A stretch of 50,594 nucleotides of DNA. It comes from Muribaculaceae bacterium. GTDB taxonomy: Bacteria; Bacteroidota; Bacteroidia; Bacteroidales; Muribaculaceae. Below the pieces are notes generated by a model. That model was not told the origin of the DNA. It ran no database searches and saw only the letters and a list, made by a program, of their open reading frames with translations. Location: assembly GCA_029060285.1 (NCBI GenBank), contig JAIDUH010000053.1, positions 1-50,594 on the forward strand. The letters are read 5' to 3'. Every line of letters begins with the position of its first letter. Position 1 is the first letter of the stretch. Position numbers and translations under genes: made by a program. Below are positions 1-5,676 of the stretch, piece after piece.

Positions 1-114
1 TACACCCTGAGCAAGCTGATGGGACACCGCAGCATCGAGTCGACGCAGGTCTACGCCAAGATCCTCGACAAGACGAAGCAGGCCGCCGTCGCCCGCATCC
101 CGGATATCCTGTAA
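1..114 (+). CDS. Tyrosine recombinase, C-terminal fragment (cut by window edge)
   Basis: The first 37 codons are open and end at TAA 112-114. They read as the end of a tyrosine recombinase: the MGH box (L-M-G-H-R) carries the conserved histidine, followed by S-T-Q-V-Y-A with the catalytic tyrosine, then K-I-L-D-K. Such enzymes cut and rejoin DNA through a tyrosine-phosphate bond. Because it lies next to the leftward lysogeny arm it could be the prophage integrase, with attL just outside the window. It could equally be the recombinase of a neighbouring integrated element. The start and catalytic arginines are not in view. Confidence 0.85.
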   Translation, partial: YTLSKLMGHRSIESTQVYAKILDKTKQAAVARIPDIL

Positions 115-127
115 AGAAGATAAAGAA

Positions 128-155
128 GATCCCGGCTCAGACATGAGCCGGGATC
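128..155. terminator. Perfect 12-bp inverted repeat between recombinase and hicB
   Basis: GATCCCGGCTCA and its exact complement are separated by four bases (140-143). It follows the recombinase stop by 13 bases and lies just after the convergent hicB gene. The leftward RNA has a pyrimidine-rich tail after the stem and the rightward one does not, so it more likely ends the leftward hicAB transcript. Confidence 0.6.
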
Positions 156-181
156 AAGGAGGGATTGTTGTATTCTGTGCT

Positions 182-577
182 TTATATCGAAGCCATGCTT
201 AGTTCAGAAACCATCTCTCCGATAGTCCGTCTTATCTTTTCATACTGTTTCGGTCCGGCCTTTGAAGCTCCGGAAGCGTATTGTCGCATCAAGGATGGGC
301 TTATTCCTGACTTCTCCCCTACCTTGCTGATGTTGAGGTAGGAGAAATAAGAAAAGAACGACTGCAGGTCATAGAGGAAGGTAAATATGAGTTCTGGCAT
401 TTCCTTTCCATTGCTTCGCATGTATTGAGCAGTCTCATCGACGGCAACGTAAAAGTCGTCGATAGCCTCTTTGGCTGAGTTTCCATATCCGGCAAGACCG
501 AAATCAGGCATATCCTCCTCCATGTAGGCTGAATAGGTTCCATCCGGATTTTTTTCAACAATTACAGTCGCTTTCAT
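182..577 (-). CDS. hicB: HicB-family antitoxin (cassette 1)
   Basis: This 131-residue protein has the HicB layout: an N-terminal partial RNase-H-like fold starting M-K-A-T-V-I-V-E-K with the pattern D-G-T-Y-S-A-Y, then a C-terminal helix-turn-helix (about residues 88-120, S-G-I-S-P-S-L-M-R-Q-Y-A-S-G). HicB binds and neutralises HicA and usually represses its own operon through the HTH. It lies 44 bases downstream of hicA on the same strand. The ATG at 577 is preferred over an upstream in-frame TTG at 583. The two other hicB genes of this prophage have the same layout, so the three are paralogues. Confidence 0.85.
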   Translation of the reverse strand: MKATVIVEKNPDGTYSAYMEEDMPDFGLAGYGNSAKEAIDDFYVAVDETAQYMRSNGKEMPELIFTFLYDLQSFFSYFSYLNISKVGEKSGISPSLMRQYASGASKAGPKQYEKIRRTIGEMVSELSMASI

Positions 578-621
578 AATCAAAAATTAAATCCATAATC
601 AAAAAAGCAAGGGTGCGGGGG

Positions 622-804
622 TCAGACCCCCAGCACTTTTCTTGCTTTGCATTCCAAACCTTTTCCCAGTTCCTGGGATGGATGCCTTGGAATCTGGAAA
701 GTCCTGTTTGTTATTGGACTGAACCAGGTATCGTGTCGGCCTCCGTGTGAAACGACAAAGCATCCTTTTGCGGATATCTCCGCGCAGAATTGTCTTGTCT
801 TCAT
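622..804 (-). CDS. hicA: HicA-family mRNA interferase toxin (cassette 1)
   Basis: This 60-residue basic protein has the dsRBD-like HicA form. The motif G-G-R-H-D-T-W-F-S-P (residues about 24-33) holds the histidine expected to act in RNA cleavage. HicA toxins bind and cut mRNA until bound by HicB. The ATG at 804 was chosen because a longer start at 831 would overlap the promoter box at 829-836. The cassette has its own promoter directly upstream and hicB directly downstream. The likely role is prophage stability or defence against other phages; this is inference. Confidence 0.8.
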   Translation of the reverse strand: MKTRQFCAEISAKGCFVVSHGGRHDTWFSPITNRTFQIPRHPSQELGKGLECKARKVLGV

Positions 805-828
805 GATACAAAGTCTTAGAATACCTTG

Positions 829-860
829 CAAAGATAGCGTTTTCGCAATAAATAAACAAA
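829..860 (-). promoter_or_regulatory. Bacteroidetes-type promoter for hicAB cassette 1
   Basis: Read on the minus strand, TTTG (860-857) is followed after 20 bases by TATCTTTG (836-829), an exact match to the TAnnTTTG -7 box. The expected transcript start is about 20 bases upstream of the hicA ATG at 804. Confidence 0.8.
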
Positions 861-861
861 T

Positions 862-895
862 AAAAAGACGAGAAAGTGATATTTCTCATCTTTTT
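862..895. terminator. Bidirectional terminator-like hairpin
   Basis: AAAAAGACGAGAAA (862-875) pairs with TTTCTCATCTTTTT (882-895) with one wobble pair, around a six-base loop. Each strand carries a T-run at its 3' side. It separates the leftward small ORF at 936-1127 from the hicAB promoter. Confidence 0.7.
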
Positions 896-935
896 TAACG
901 TTTCGATGCTTCAATTTTCTTCTGCACTCAATGAG

Positions 936-1127
936 TCATGGTTTTGTTGTTCCATAAGCTTTGGCCATGTATGATCCTACATTTTTCCAGTATCCGGCTA
1001 TGTTATCAGCATAAGAAGTAGAAGGCATCTCCAATGGTTCGATTTGGATAACACTTGGAAAGAACACACTTGTTATACCTTTGATGAAACTTTGCCTGAA
1101 AGACTTTTTTATTTCTTTTTTATCCAT
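936..1127 (-). CDS. Small hypothetical phage protein, 63 aa
   Basis: A 63-codon ORF starting ATG (M-D-K-K-E-I-K-K). It has a lysine-rich N-terminus, a short hydrophobic stretch (G-I-T-S-V-F-F-P-S-V-I) and a tyrosine-rich end (Y-W-K-N-V-G-S-Y-M). No family is recognised. It is last in the leftward lysogeny transcript, 61 bases after the XRE gene and before the hairpin at 862-895. That position fits an accessory gene expressed in lysogeny. It could also be non-coding, since the only support is the ORF, its place and its strand. Confidence 0.45.
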   Translation of the reverse strand: MDKKEIKKSFRQSFIKGITSVFFPSVIQIEPLEMPSTSYADNIAGYWKNVGSYMAKAYGTTKP

Positions 1128-1176
1128 ATTGTTGAAAATTATAGGTTCTTAATACAATTATAACAACTTTATTGGT

Positions 1177-1192
1177 CTGATAACATTATCAG
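1177..1192. promoter_or_regulatory. Palindrome CTGATAA-CA-TTATCAG
   Basis: A perfect 7-bp inverted repeat with a two-base spacer overlaps the stop codon of the XRE gene at 1189. It could be a repressor site controlling the small ORF at 936-1127, or chance in AT-rich DNA. Confidence 0.35.
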
Positions 1193-1557
1193 CGGCGGTC
1201 TTCCATCAGCTTGATGATCTTCGACTGGGCTTCTATCAATTGTTGGCGAAGCTCCTGGTTTTCTTTCTCAAGTTCTGACTCCTTTGCAGATGTACTTATT
1301 TGGAGATCGTGACCGGCTGCTTGGCTGTGGTCGGTGGCTGAAACCGATTGTTTCCCCTCACCTTCCTCGTCGAACAAATAACTTATCTTTACACCAAGCA
1401 TTGAAGCCAGAGACACCACTGTGCTTAATTTAGGATCCCGACCAGCAAGAACATTCTCAATCGTCTTACGGTCGATTCCACACTTCAAGGCAAGCTCCGT
1501 TTTGCTGAATTTGCTCCCTTCTATCTCCTTATTTAACTTTCTTAAATTCAATTTCAT
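1189..1557 (-). CDS. XRE-family regulator with coiled-coil tail (regulator 1)
   Basis: This 122-residue protein has an N-terminal five-helix HTH_XRE domain (about residues 5-62; S-K-T-E-L-A-L-K-C-G-I-D-R-K-T-I-E-N-V is the HTH core). An acidic linker with ATDHSQAAGHDL (residues 74-85) follows, then a heptad-rich coiled coil (93-122). It has no protease-like or RecA-responsive C-terminal domain, so induction would have to work in another way. The same linker occurs in the second XRE protein at 2136-2504. It is probably a dimeric phage repressor or antirepressor-type regulator; DNA binding is the expected function. Confidence 0.8.
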   Translation of the reverse strand: MKLNLRKLNKEIEGSKFSKTELALKCGIDRKTIENVLAGRDPKLSTVVSLASMLGVKISYLFDEEGEGKQSVSATDHSQAAGHDLQISTSAKESELEKENQELRQQLIEAQSKIIKLMEDRR

Positions 1558-1577
1558 AATTTATCAATGTAGGTTGT

Positions 1578-1592
1578 TCTCATATTATGAGA
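1578..1592. promoter_or_regulatory. Operator-like palindrome upstream of XRE regulator 1
   Basis: TCTCATA-T-TATGAGA is a perfect 7-bp inverted repeat with one central base. It lies 21 bases upstream of the XRE start at 1557 and beyond the end of the membrane protein gene. An autoregulatory operator is likely. No TAnnTTTG box is seen here. Confidence 0.5.
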
Positions 1593-1625
1593 CCTAAGGA
1601 TAAATCAAGAAAAATATTTGGAGCA

Positions 1626-2120
1626 TTACTGATCATCAGTGGTGTCATTATGATTGTTGTTTCCGGTGGACTTGGATTTCTCATCGTCCTTTTGTTCTTT
1701 ATTAGCCCTTTTATTTTCCTCTCGTTCGAGGGATGGCCTATTCATAAGAGCAATTCCGAGAGTAGCCATAATAATACCAGTCATCACGAAAAAGAATGAC
1801 AAAGGATGATGAGTGCCGAAAATAACGACACAAACAGTAGTCGTAGCTGTTGGAGTAATTATTACTGGAAGACTCAGATTATTTATGTACCTCCAATAGC
1901 CTGAGAATCTCAAATATCCAACATTAAGCATTTCGCCGGCAATCATAAGTATGACTGAGATTCCTGCAGCGAGGAACACCTGCTTGAGGATCTCCAGTTC
2001 TGCAAAACTTGGAGATAATTTCCAGCAATCTATGTAAGCCATTGGAAAGATCATGGCGAGAGACAATAGGTTTGTCTTATAGTCTCCAGGGAGATTTTCC
2101 AAAAATCGTCCAAAATCCAT
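1626..2120 (-). CDS. Four-helix membrane protein of the lysogeny arm
   Basis: This 164-residue protein has four predicted membrane segments (about residues 17-33, 45-63, 82-101 and 106-126). A charged, low-complexity C-terminal tail rich in E, K, D and N follows (130-164). No family is recognised. It lies 15 bases after XRE regulator 2 and 68 bases before XRE regulator 1, all leftward, so it should be made in the lysogen. Phage membrane proteins in such positions often block superinfection. A partner for the two regulators is another possibility. A shorter ORF on the opposite strand (1587-1799) overlaps it and is rejected. Confidence 0.7.
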   Translation of the reverse strand: MDFGRFLENLPGDYKTNLLSLAMIFPMAYIDCWKLSPSFAELEILKQVFLAAGISVILMIAGEMLNVGYLRFSGYWRYINNLSLPVIITPTATTTVCVVIFGTHHPLSFFFVMTGIIMATLGIALMNRPSLEREENKRANKEQKDDEKSKSTGNNNHNDTTDDQ

Positions 2121-2135
2121 AATTATATCATTTTT

Positions 2136-2504
2136 TTATTTATTCTTTAGGTCTTCGATGCGCTCCTTGAGCTCGGAGATGCGCTCGTCTTTTTCCTTGA
2201 CAATGGCTTCGAGGTACTTTACCCTTTCAGCCATGACAGCGTCTTCAGTGGCGACATGTAGGTCGCGGCCGGCTGCTTGGCTGTGGTCGGTGGCGTTCAC
2301 TGTCACTCCTCCCCTGCCTTCATCGAAAAACACGGTGACAGGAACCCGTAATATCTTTGCAATTTTTTCAAGATCTCCTGCCTGGATCTTATTGATTCGG
2401 ATACAACGATGGAGATTTGGTTCAGACATACCGGCATCTTCTGCAAGCTGTCTTAAGCCTCCAGGCCGTTTTTCACAATAATCTTTAATCAACTGCAAAT
2501 TCAT
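2136..2504 (-). CDS. XRE-family repressor with coiled-coil tail (regulator 2, likely master repressor)
   Basis: This 122-residue protein has an N-terminal XRE helix-turn-helix (L-R-Q-L-A-E-D-A-G-M-S-E-P-N-L-H-R, residues 17-33, and I-A-K-I-L-R-V-P). An acidic turn, the linker ATDHSQAAGRDL (71-82) and a C-terminal coiled coil (88-122) follow. It is transcribed away from the early gene at 2648, and the spacer holds a long imperfect palindrome. That is the usual place of the lysis-lysogeny switch, so this is the likely CI-like repressor. It has no LexA-type autocleavage domain. Confidence 0.85.
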   Translation of the reverse strand: MNLQLIKDYCEKRPGGLRQLAEDAGMSEPNLHRCIRINKIQAGDLEKIAKILRVPVTVFFDEGRGGVTVNATDHSQAAGRDLHVATEDAVMAERVKYLEAIVKEKDERISELKERIEDLKNK

Positions 2505-2531
2505 TGTATTTCAATTTAATATTACTCATTG

Positions 2532-2582
2532 TCTAAAAAATATGATATGCATTAACATATTTTAACTATCATATTTAATAGA
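2532..2582. promoter_or_regulatory. Operator region of the lysogeny switch
   Basis: Arms of 16 bases (2532-2547 and 2567-2582) are inverted copies with 14 of 16 matches. The inner 9 bases, AATATGATA and TATCATATT, are exact; the spacer is 19 bases. The right arm ends 18 bases before the -7 box of the early promoter (2600-2607), so a bound repressor would cover its -33 region. Confidence 0.65.
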
Positions 2583-2599
2583 CTAATGATTATATTTTA

Positions 2600-2607
2600 T
2601 AATTTTG
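2600..2607 (+). promoter_or_regulatory. Early promoter -7 box (TAATTTTG)
   Basis: An exact TAnnTTTG box lies 41 bases upstream of the first rightward gene. The -33 element is poor (TTTA at 2574-2577, 22-base spacing) and lies inside the operator arm, as expected of a repressible early promoter. Confidence 0.65.
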
Positions 2608-2647
2608 CACCATAAAGTTAAACATTAAACATTAAATAAGCAAGAAA

Positions 2648-2908
2648 ATGGGAGAAAAAATTAAAGAGAAGACATTGTCGCTGTTTGAGGGAGAGAGCCT
2701 TGAGGAGGTGGTGATGTCGGTGGAGAGGACGAAGAAGATCCGCCCGACATTGACCGGTATGGAAGTGGGGGATGTGGTGGCGTTCCCGGTGGTGCAGATG
2801 AAGAGCGTGAGGGCGCAGGCCTCGGAGCTCGGAGTGATCCTCGACCGCAAGTTCCAGACGCGCCTCAACCGCCAGGAGCGCACCCTGATAGTCACCCGCA
2901 CAGCGTAA
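2648..2908 (+). CDS. First early gene, small hypothetical protein (86 aa)
   Basis: An 86-residue soluble protein. The N-terminal part is charged and helical. The C-terminal part (M-E-V-G-D-V-V-A-F-P-V, then L-D-R-K-F-Q-T-R-L-N and L-I-V-T-R-T-A) is basic and resembles small DNA- or RNA-binding folds of Bacteroides elements, but I cannot name the family. It is the first gene after the repressible early promoter, so it may be a Cro-like or antirepressor-type protein. The start has a weak AAGCAAGAAA leader, normal for this phylum. Confidence 0.65.
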   Translation: MGEKIKEKTLSLFEGESLEEVVMSVERTKKIRPTLTGMEVGDVVAFPVVQMKSVRAQASELGVILDRKFQTRLNRQERTLIVTRTA

Positions 2909-2938
2909 GGAATAATCAATGGGGAAAATGCAGGCTTT

Positions 2939-3268
2939 ATGAAAAGTTTAATTACACCAATAAAGAAAGTCATCGCATCTTACAGGAAAAGACGCGATGA
3001 CAGATTCAGGGAACGGATTGACCGGGTTTATTTTCGACACGACGGGGACGGACTCCGATATATCGACGGACATTTAGTCGCGGTCAAGGATGAGAATACA
3101 GGCAGGGAAGGGAATTTCGTCTCAGGCGCCTATCTCACCCATTCAGACGCTATTGTAACAAGGAGTTGTAGCGATCCTCGAACTTATGCAAGTAACGGAT
3201 ACTATTCAGACTCCTATATTTCCGCTTCTAATAAAGCGAAGAGTCAAGATAGTCGGGATCATCCATAA
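2939..3268 (+). CDS. Hypothetical early protein, 109 aa
   Basis: A 109-residue basic protein. Residues 1-30 are lysine- and arginine-rich (Y-R-K-R-R-D-D-R-F-R-E-R). A beta-rich middle follows (Y-I-D-G-H-L-V-A-V-K), then a serine/tyrosine-rich end. No family is recognised. It follows the first early gene by 30 bases. Its last 41 bases overlap the 3' end of the leftward zinc-ribbon gene, so the two are convergent. Confidence 0.5.
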   Translation: MKSLITPIKKVIASYRKRRDDRFRERIDRVYFRHDGDGLRYIDGHLVAVKDENTGREGNFVSGAYLTHSDAIVTRSCSDPRTYASNGYYSDSYISASNKAKSQDSRDHP

Positions 3269-3512
3269 GTACCTGAAGCGCTATCATTTGCACGTTTCCA
3301 CAATGTTTACAGATGATTGGAAGGCATTGGATGTATATATGTTCTCCGCCTGGACCTACATTGAGACCATCCACGCTTCTATCAAAACCTATTACCTGAT
3401 GCTCTTCAAGATTCGGCATAAAGCCAGCTTTCCTTCCACAAAGCGGACAAGGTCTTTCTCCGATTTTATTTTCAAGGGCTCGGATCACCCTCTCTCTGTT
3501 TTTGATGAACAT
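3228..3512 (-). CDS. Zinc-ribbon protein on the reverse strand of the early region (94 aa)
   Basis: The 94-residue form from the ATG at 3512 has two CxxC knuckles, C-P-L-C (residues 22-25) and C-K-H-C (68-71), typical of a zinc ribbon. The N-terminus is a basic helix. A longer ORF reaches 3602, but the promoter at 3539-3570 makes the start at 3512 more likely. It runs against the early transcript and overlaps the preceding gene end by 41 bases. The function is unknown; small zinc ribbons of this kind bind nucleic acid or protein partners. Confidence 0.7.
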   Translation of the reverse strand: MFIKNRERVIRALENKIGERPCPLCGRKAGFMPNLEEHQVIGFDRSVDGLNVGPGGEHIYIQCLPIICKHCGNVQMIALQVLMDDPDYLDSSLY

Positions 3513-3538
3513 ATCAATAAGATTTATAATTAGCGATG

Positions 3539-3570
3539 CAAATATAATACACATCCCCGGATGCGACAAA
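3539..3570 (-). promoter_or_regulatory. Promoter for the leftward zinc-ribbon gene
   Basis: On the minus strand TTTG (3570-3567) is followed after 20 bases by TATATTTG (3546-3539), an exact -7 box 26 bases upstream of the ATG at 3512. Confidence 0.8.
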
Positions 3571-3618
3571 TATTTTCTCATATCAATATTTATAGTTAGC
3601 ACCTTTGCGTCCGGGGAT
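3553..3618. promoter_or_regulatory. Inverted operator pair ATCCCCGGA(T/C)GC
   Basis: ATCCCCGGATGC at 3553-3564 and its inverted near-copy at 3607-3618 differ at one base. The left arm lies between the -33 and -7 boxes of the leftward promoter. The right arm follows a weak rightward -7 box (CACCTTTG, 3600-3607). A single regulator could loop between them and control both directions. Confidence 0.5.
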
Positions 3619-3641
3619 TATTTCAATCAAAAAAATAAGGG

Positions 3642-3776
3642 ATGGCGAGGACTAAGGAATGTACGGAGTGTCCGAAAGGGATCAACTGCTTCAACGGGCA
3701 ATATTGCCCGGAGACGCGGCAGATGGTGGAATACGCTCCGGTGCCCCCATGTGGGATAAGAGACAAAAATAAATAA
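3642..3776 (+). CDS. Tiny cysteine-rich protein (44 aa)
   Basis: An ATG-to-TAA ORF of 44 codons: M-A-R-T-K-E-C-T-E-C-P-K-G, then I-N-C-F-N-G-Q-Y-C-P, with a last cysteine near the end. Cysteines at 7, 10, 16, 22 and 37 suggest a small metal-binding knuckle. Short proteins of the form CxxCxxGxxCFNGxYC occur in Bacteroides mobile elements, to my knowledge without a known function. It begins 24 bases after the right operator arm and lies in the early operon. Confidence 0.6.
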   Translation: MARTKECTECPKGINCFNGQYCPETRQMVEYAPVPPCGIRDKNK

Positions 3777-3798
3777 TATTCACAAAATATACACGCAA

Positions 3799-3981
3799 AT
3801 GGAGAACATATTGAAAATAGACTTTGACCTGGGCAAGGTGAGCCTCATGGTCACTGACTGCCCCATCGAGTTCGCTGACTCCCTGATGGAAGTCAACAAG
3901 GAAATGGCAAACTACATGGAGACGCTCCGCATGGAGCTCATCAACCGCAGGGCAAAGATAAACAGTGAAAACCTAAAATGA
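3799..3981 (+). CDS. Small hypothetical early protein, 60 aa
   Basis: A 60-residue ORF with a beta-strand-like start (I-L-K-I-D-F-D-L-G-K-V-S-L-M-V-T) and a helical, amphipathic second half ending in N-R-R-A-K-I-N-S-E-N-L-K. Its stop overlaps the next start in an ATGA arrangement (3978-3981), so the two are translationally coupled. No family is recognised. Confidence 0.6.
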   Translation: MENILKIDFDLGKVSLMVTDCPIEFADSLMEVNKEMANYMETLRMELINRRAKINSENLK

Positions 3982-4325
3982 TCATGGATATGGAAGAGAC
4001 AACGAAAAAGAAAACCGGTAAGGCTCCCGGAGAAGGGATGACCTTGGCAAAGCGTCTTGAGCGCATCGAGCGCTATATCGCCATCGGCACGAAGGAAGTG
4101 CTCAACACTGCAGAACTGGCACTCTATCTGGGCATATCGGAGAGCCGCCTGCGCTCCATCACTTCAGAGCGCAGCATCCCCCACTACAAGAATGAATACG
4201 GACGAGTGTGCTATGTGAAGTCGGAGATCGACAGGTGGAGGCTCGGCGAGAAAGTCAAGACCAAGGCGGAGCTCAAGCAGGAGGCTGCAGCCTACTGCGC
4301 CAAGAAGCGCCTCGAGCGGATCTGA
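3978..4325 (+). CDS. Excisionase-like helix-turn-helix protein (115 aa)
   Basis: Residues about 42-90 form a MerR/excisionase-type winged HTH: V-L-N-T-A-E-L-A-L-Y-L-G-I-S-E-S-R-L-R, then I-P-H-Y-K-N and V-C-Y-V-K-S-E-I-D-R-W. This is the HTH_17 pattern of Bacteroidetes excisionase-like proteins. The N-terminal 25 residues are lysine-rich and the C-terminus is a basic helix. Such proteins bend DNA at attachment sites or act as small regulators. With a recombinase gene 1.7 kb downstream in the same operon, a role in excision is plausible. Confidence 0.75.
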   Translation: MIMDMEETTKKKTGKAPGEGMTLAKRLERIERYIAIGTKEVLNTAELALYLGISESRLRSITSERSIPHYKNEYGRVCYVKSEIDRWRLGEKVKTKAELKQEAAAYCAKKRLERI

Positions 4326-4355
4326 TTTATTGTGTTTAGTTGAAACTCTGAGACC

Positions 4356-4395
4356 GGCGGCGCCCCGTCGGGAGACGCATTGCGCCGCCACTTTT
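4356..4395 (+). terminator. GC-rich hairpin after the excisionase-like gene
   Basis: GGCGGCGC (4356-4363) pairs exactly with GCGCCGCC (4382-4389) and is followed by ACTTTTA. It lies in the 99-base gap before the next gene and could partly terminate or stabilise the early transcript. Confidence 0.5.
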
Positions 4396-4424
4396 AATCT
4401 ACAACCTTTAAAATTAACATAGAT

Positions 4425-4658
4425 ATGGCAAAAAAACCTTTGGAATCATTTTTATTCAAGATGAAATGGCATGAGGCCATCCAGGAACTTCCGGAATACG
4501 AACGGCTGGAGATGTATGCAGCCATCTGCGAGTATGCCAAGACCGGCGTGATACCTGCCGACCTGAAGGGACCGCATCGCATAGTGCTACTCCTGATCAG
4601 CGAGGACATCGACATGATGAGGGAAGACGACGCAGAAATGGAGACTGTGCAGGAATAA
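4425..4658 (+). CDS. Small phage protein upstream of the replication gene (77 aa)
   Basis: A 77-residue acidic protein: S-F-L-F-K-M-K-W-H-E-A-I-Q-E-L, then Y-E-R-L-E-M-Y-A-A-I-C-E-Y-A and a methionine/aspartate-rich end. The pattern resembles the DUF6291-type proteins that often precede replication proteins in Bacteroidales phages; the assignment is from memory and tentative. It ends 16 bases before the replication gene, so it belongs to that operon. Confidence 0.6.
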   Translation: MAKKPLESFLFKMKWHEAIQELPEYERLEMYAAICEYAKTGVIPADLKGPHRIVLLLISEDIDMMREDDAEMETVQE

Positions 4659-4674
4659 GTACTGAAGCTCAGGA

Positions 4675-5676
4675 ATGGCACGTCCACGCAAGACCGGACT
4701 TGACTATTTCCCTTTCGATATCGACTTTTTTCAGGATGAGAAGATAGTTTGTATCGCCGGGGAGTTCGGCATCAAGGGAGAGATGGTTGCGATACGTCTG
4801 CTCTGTGCGATATACGACAAGGGATATTTCGCAGAATGGAATGAGCAACAGAAATACAAGCTCTCCAAGGAACTGCAGGGAGTGTCGGCTGGATTGATCG
4901 AGCAGATAGTGAGACGCTTGGCCAGGTGGGGTTTCTTCGACGAGACCCTGCTTGACACGGCGGGCATACTGACTTCCCGGGCCATCCAGCGCCGCTATTT
5001 CGAAGCCAGAAAGAAATGCCGCAGAATCGACCTCGATTCTGCCGACCCGGCATATCTTTTGCTTCCGGAAATAATAAATGCGGAGAAAACGGCAGTTTCC
5101 TCGGAGAAAACCCCCGTTTCCTCATTCAAAAATGCCACAAATAAAAATAAATTAAATAAAATAAAAAAAGAGGATAAATCCTCTAAAAAAAGTGGCGAAG
5201 AGGAAGAGGATATGGAGAAAAGAATTGAAAAATATAAAAATAATGAAAGCTGGAAAAATGACATTGCGGAGAAGCACCATCTGGATCCTGAGGAAGTCCC
5301 GGCGCTGCTCGAAGCGTTCCATCTCGACATGAGATGCAAGAAGCTCATGGTCCGCAACCTTCCATATTTCTTCGACAACTGGCTCGGAATCTACAAAAGC
5401 CGGCAAAATGAGGAAAGGAAAGCATCCGCCCATAGGCAGAGTGTGGAAATTGATCGGGAGAAAAAGACCTTCCCTCCGGAATCTGACATGGAGAGGCTCG
5501 ACCGTCAGATGAAAGAGCGTGCCGACGCCTTCGACCAGCAGGAAAAGAATGCCGCCAAACCGGCTGAATACATCCGAAGCCTTGGCTATGACCCGGAAAA
5601 AGTCACGCTGAAGCAGGTGTTCAGCCCCGAATGGCGCGAGAAGAATCCCCCCACACTAAACCCTGAATCGGCATGA
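4675..5676 (+). CDS. DUF4373-type phage replication initiator-like protein
   Basis: The N-terminal domain (about residues 1-130) begins M-A-R-P-R-K-T-G-L-D-Y-F-P-F-D-I-D-F-F and has the winged-helix pattern of the DUF4373 (Lin1244/Lin1753-like) family found in phage replication proteins. A repeated linker (E-K-T-x-V-S-S twice, residues 137-150) and a Lys/Asn/Glu-rich segment (about 152-200) follow. The C-terminal helical domain (200-333) resembles the DUF7833-like part often paired with it. By analogy it recognises the phage origin and recruits host replication proteins. The DNA for the linker carries a candidate origin. Its stop overlaps the start of the recombinase gene by 4 bases. Confidence 0.75.
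   Translation: MARPRKTGLDYFPFDIDFFQDEKIVCIAGEFGIKGEMVAIRLLCAIYDKGYFAEWNEQQKYKLSKELQGVSAGLIEQIVRRLARWGFFDETLLDTAGILTSRAIQRRYFEARKKCRRIDLDSADPAYLLLPEIINAEKTAVSSEKTPVSSFKNATNKNKLNKIKKEDKSSKKSGEEEEDMEKRIEKYKNNESWKNDIAEKHHLDPEEVPALLEAFHLDMRCKKLMVRNLPYFFDNWLGIYKSRQNEERKASAHRQSVEIDREKKTFPPESDMERLDRQMKERADAFDQQEKNAAKPAEYIRSLGYDPEKVTLKQVFSPEWREKNPPTLNPESA
5081..5190 (+). repeat. Candidate replication origin: two 21-bp repeats plus AT-rich tract
   Basis: Two head-to-tail 21-bp repeats (5081-5101 and 5102-5122) share 18 of 21 bases. Each is itself an imperfect palindrome (CGGAGAAAAC, four bases, GTTTCCT). They are followed directly by a tract made almost wholly of A and T (about 5127-5190). Iterons next to an unwinding tract inside the initiator gene is the architecture of the lambda origin in gene O. 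Confidence 0.5.

Noticed and set aside
1587..1799. A 70-residue ORF on the plus strand with hydrophobic residues
   Set aside because: It lies within and against the leftward four-helix membrane gene, whose reading frame has clear membrane segments and good operon spacing. The hydrophobic plus-strand frame is a shadow of that composition.
3186..3759. Overlapping plus-strand ORFs across the zinc-ribbon region
   Set aside because: They run opposite to a gene with CxxC pairs and an exact promoter, and the downstream one is in a different frame from the 44-residue cysteine-rich ORF.
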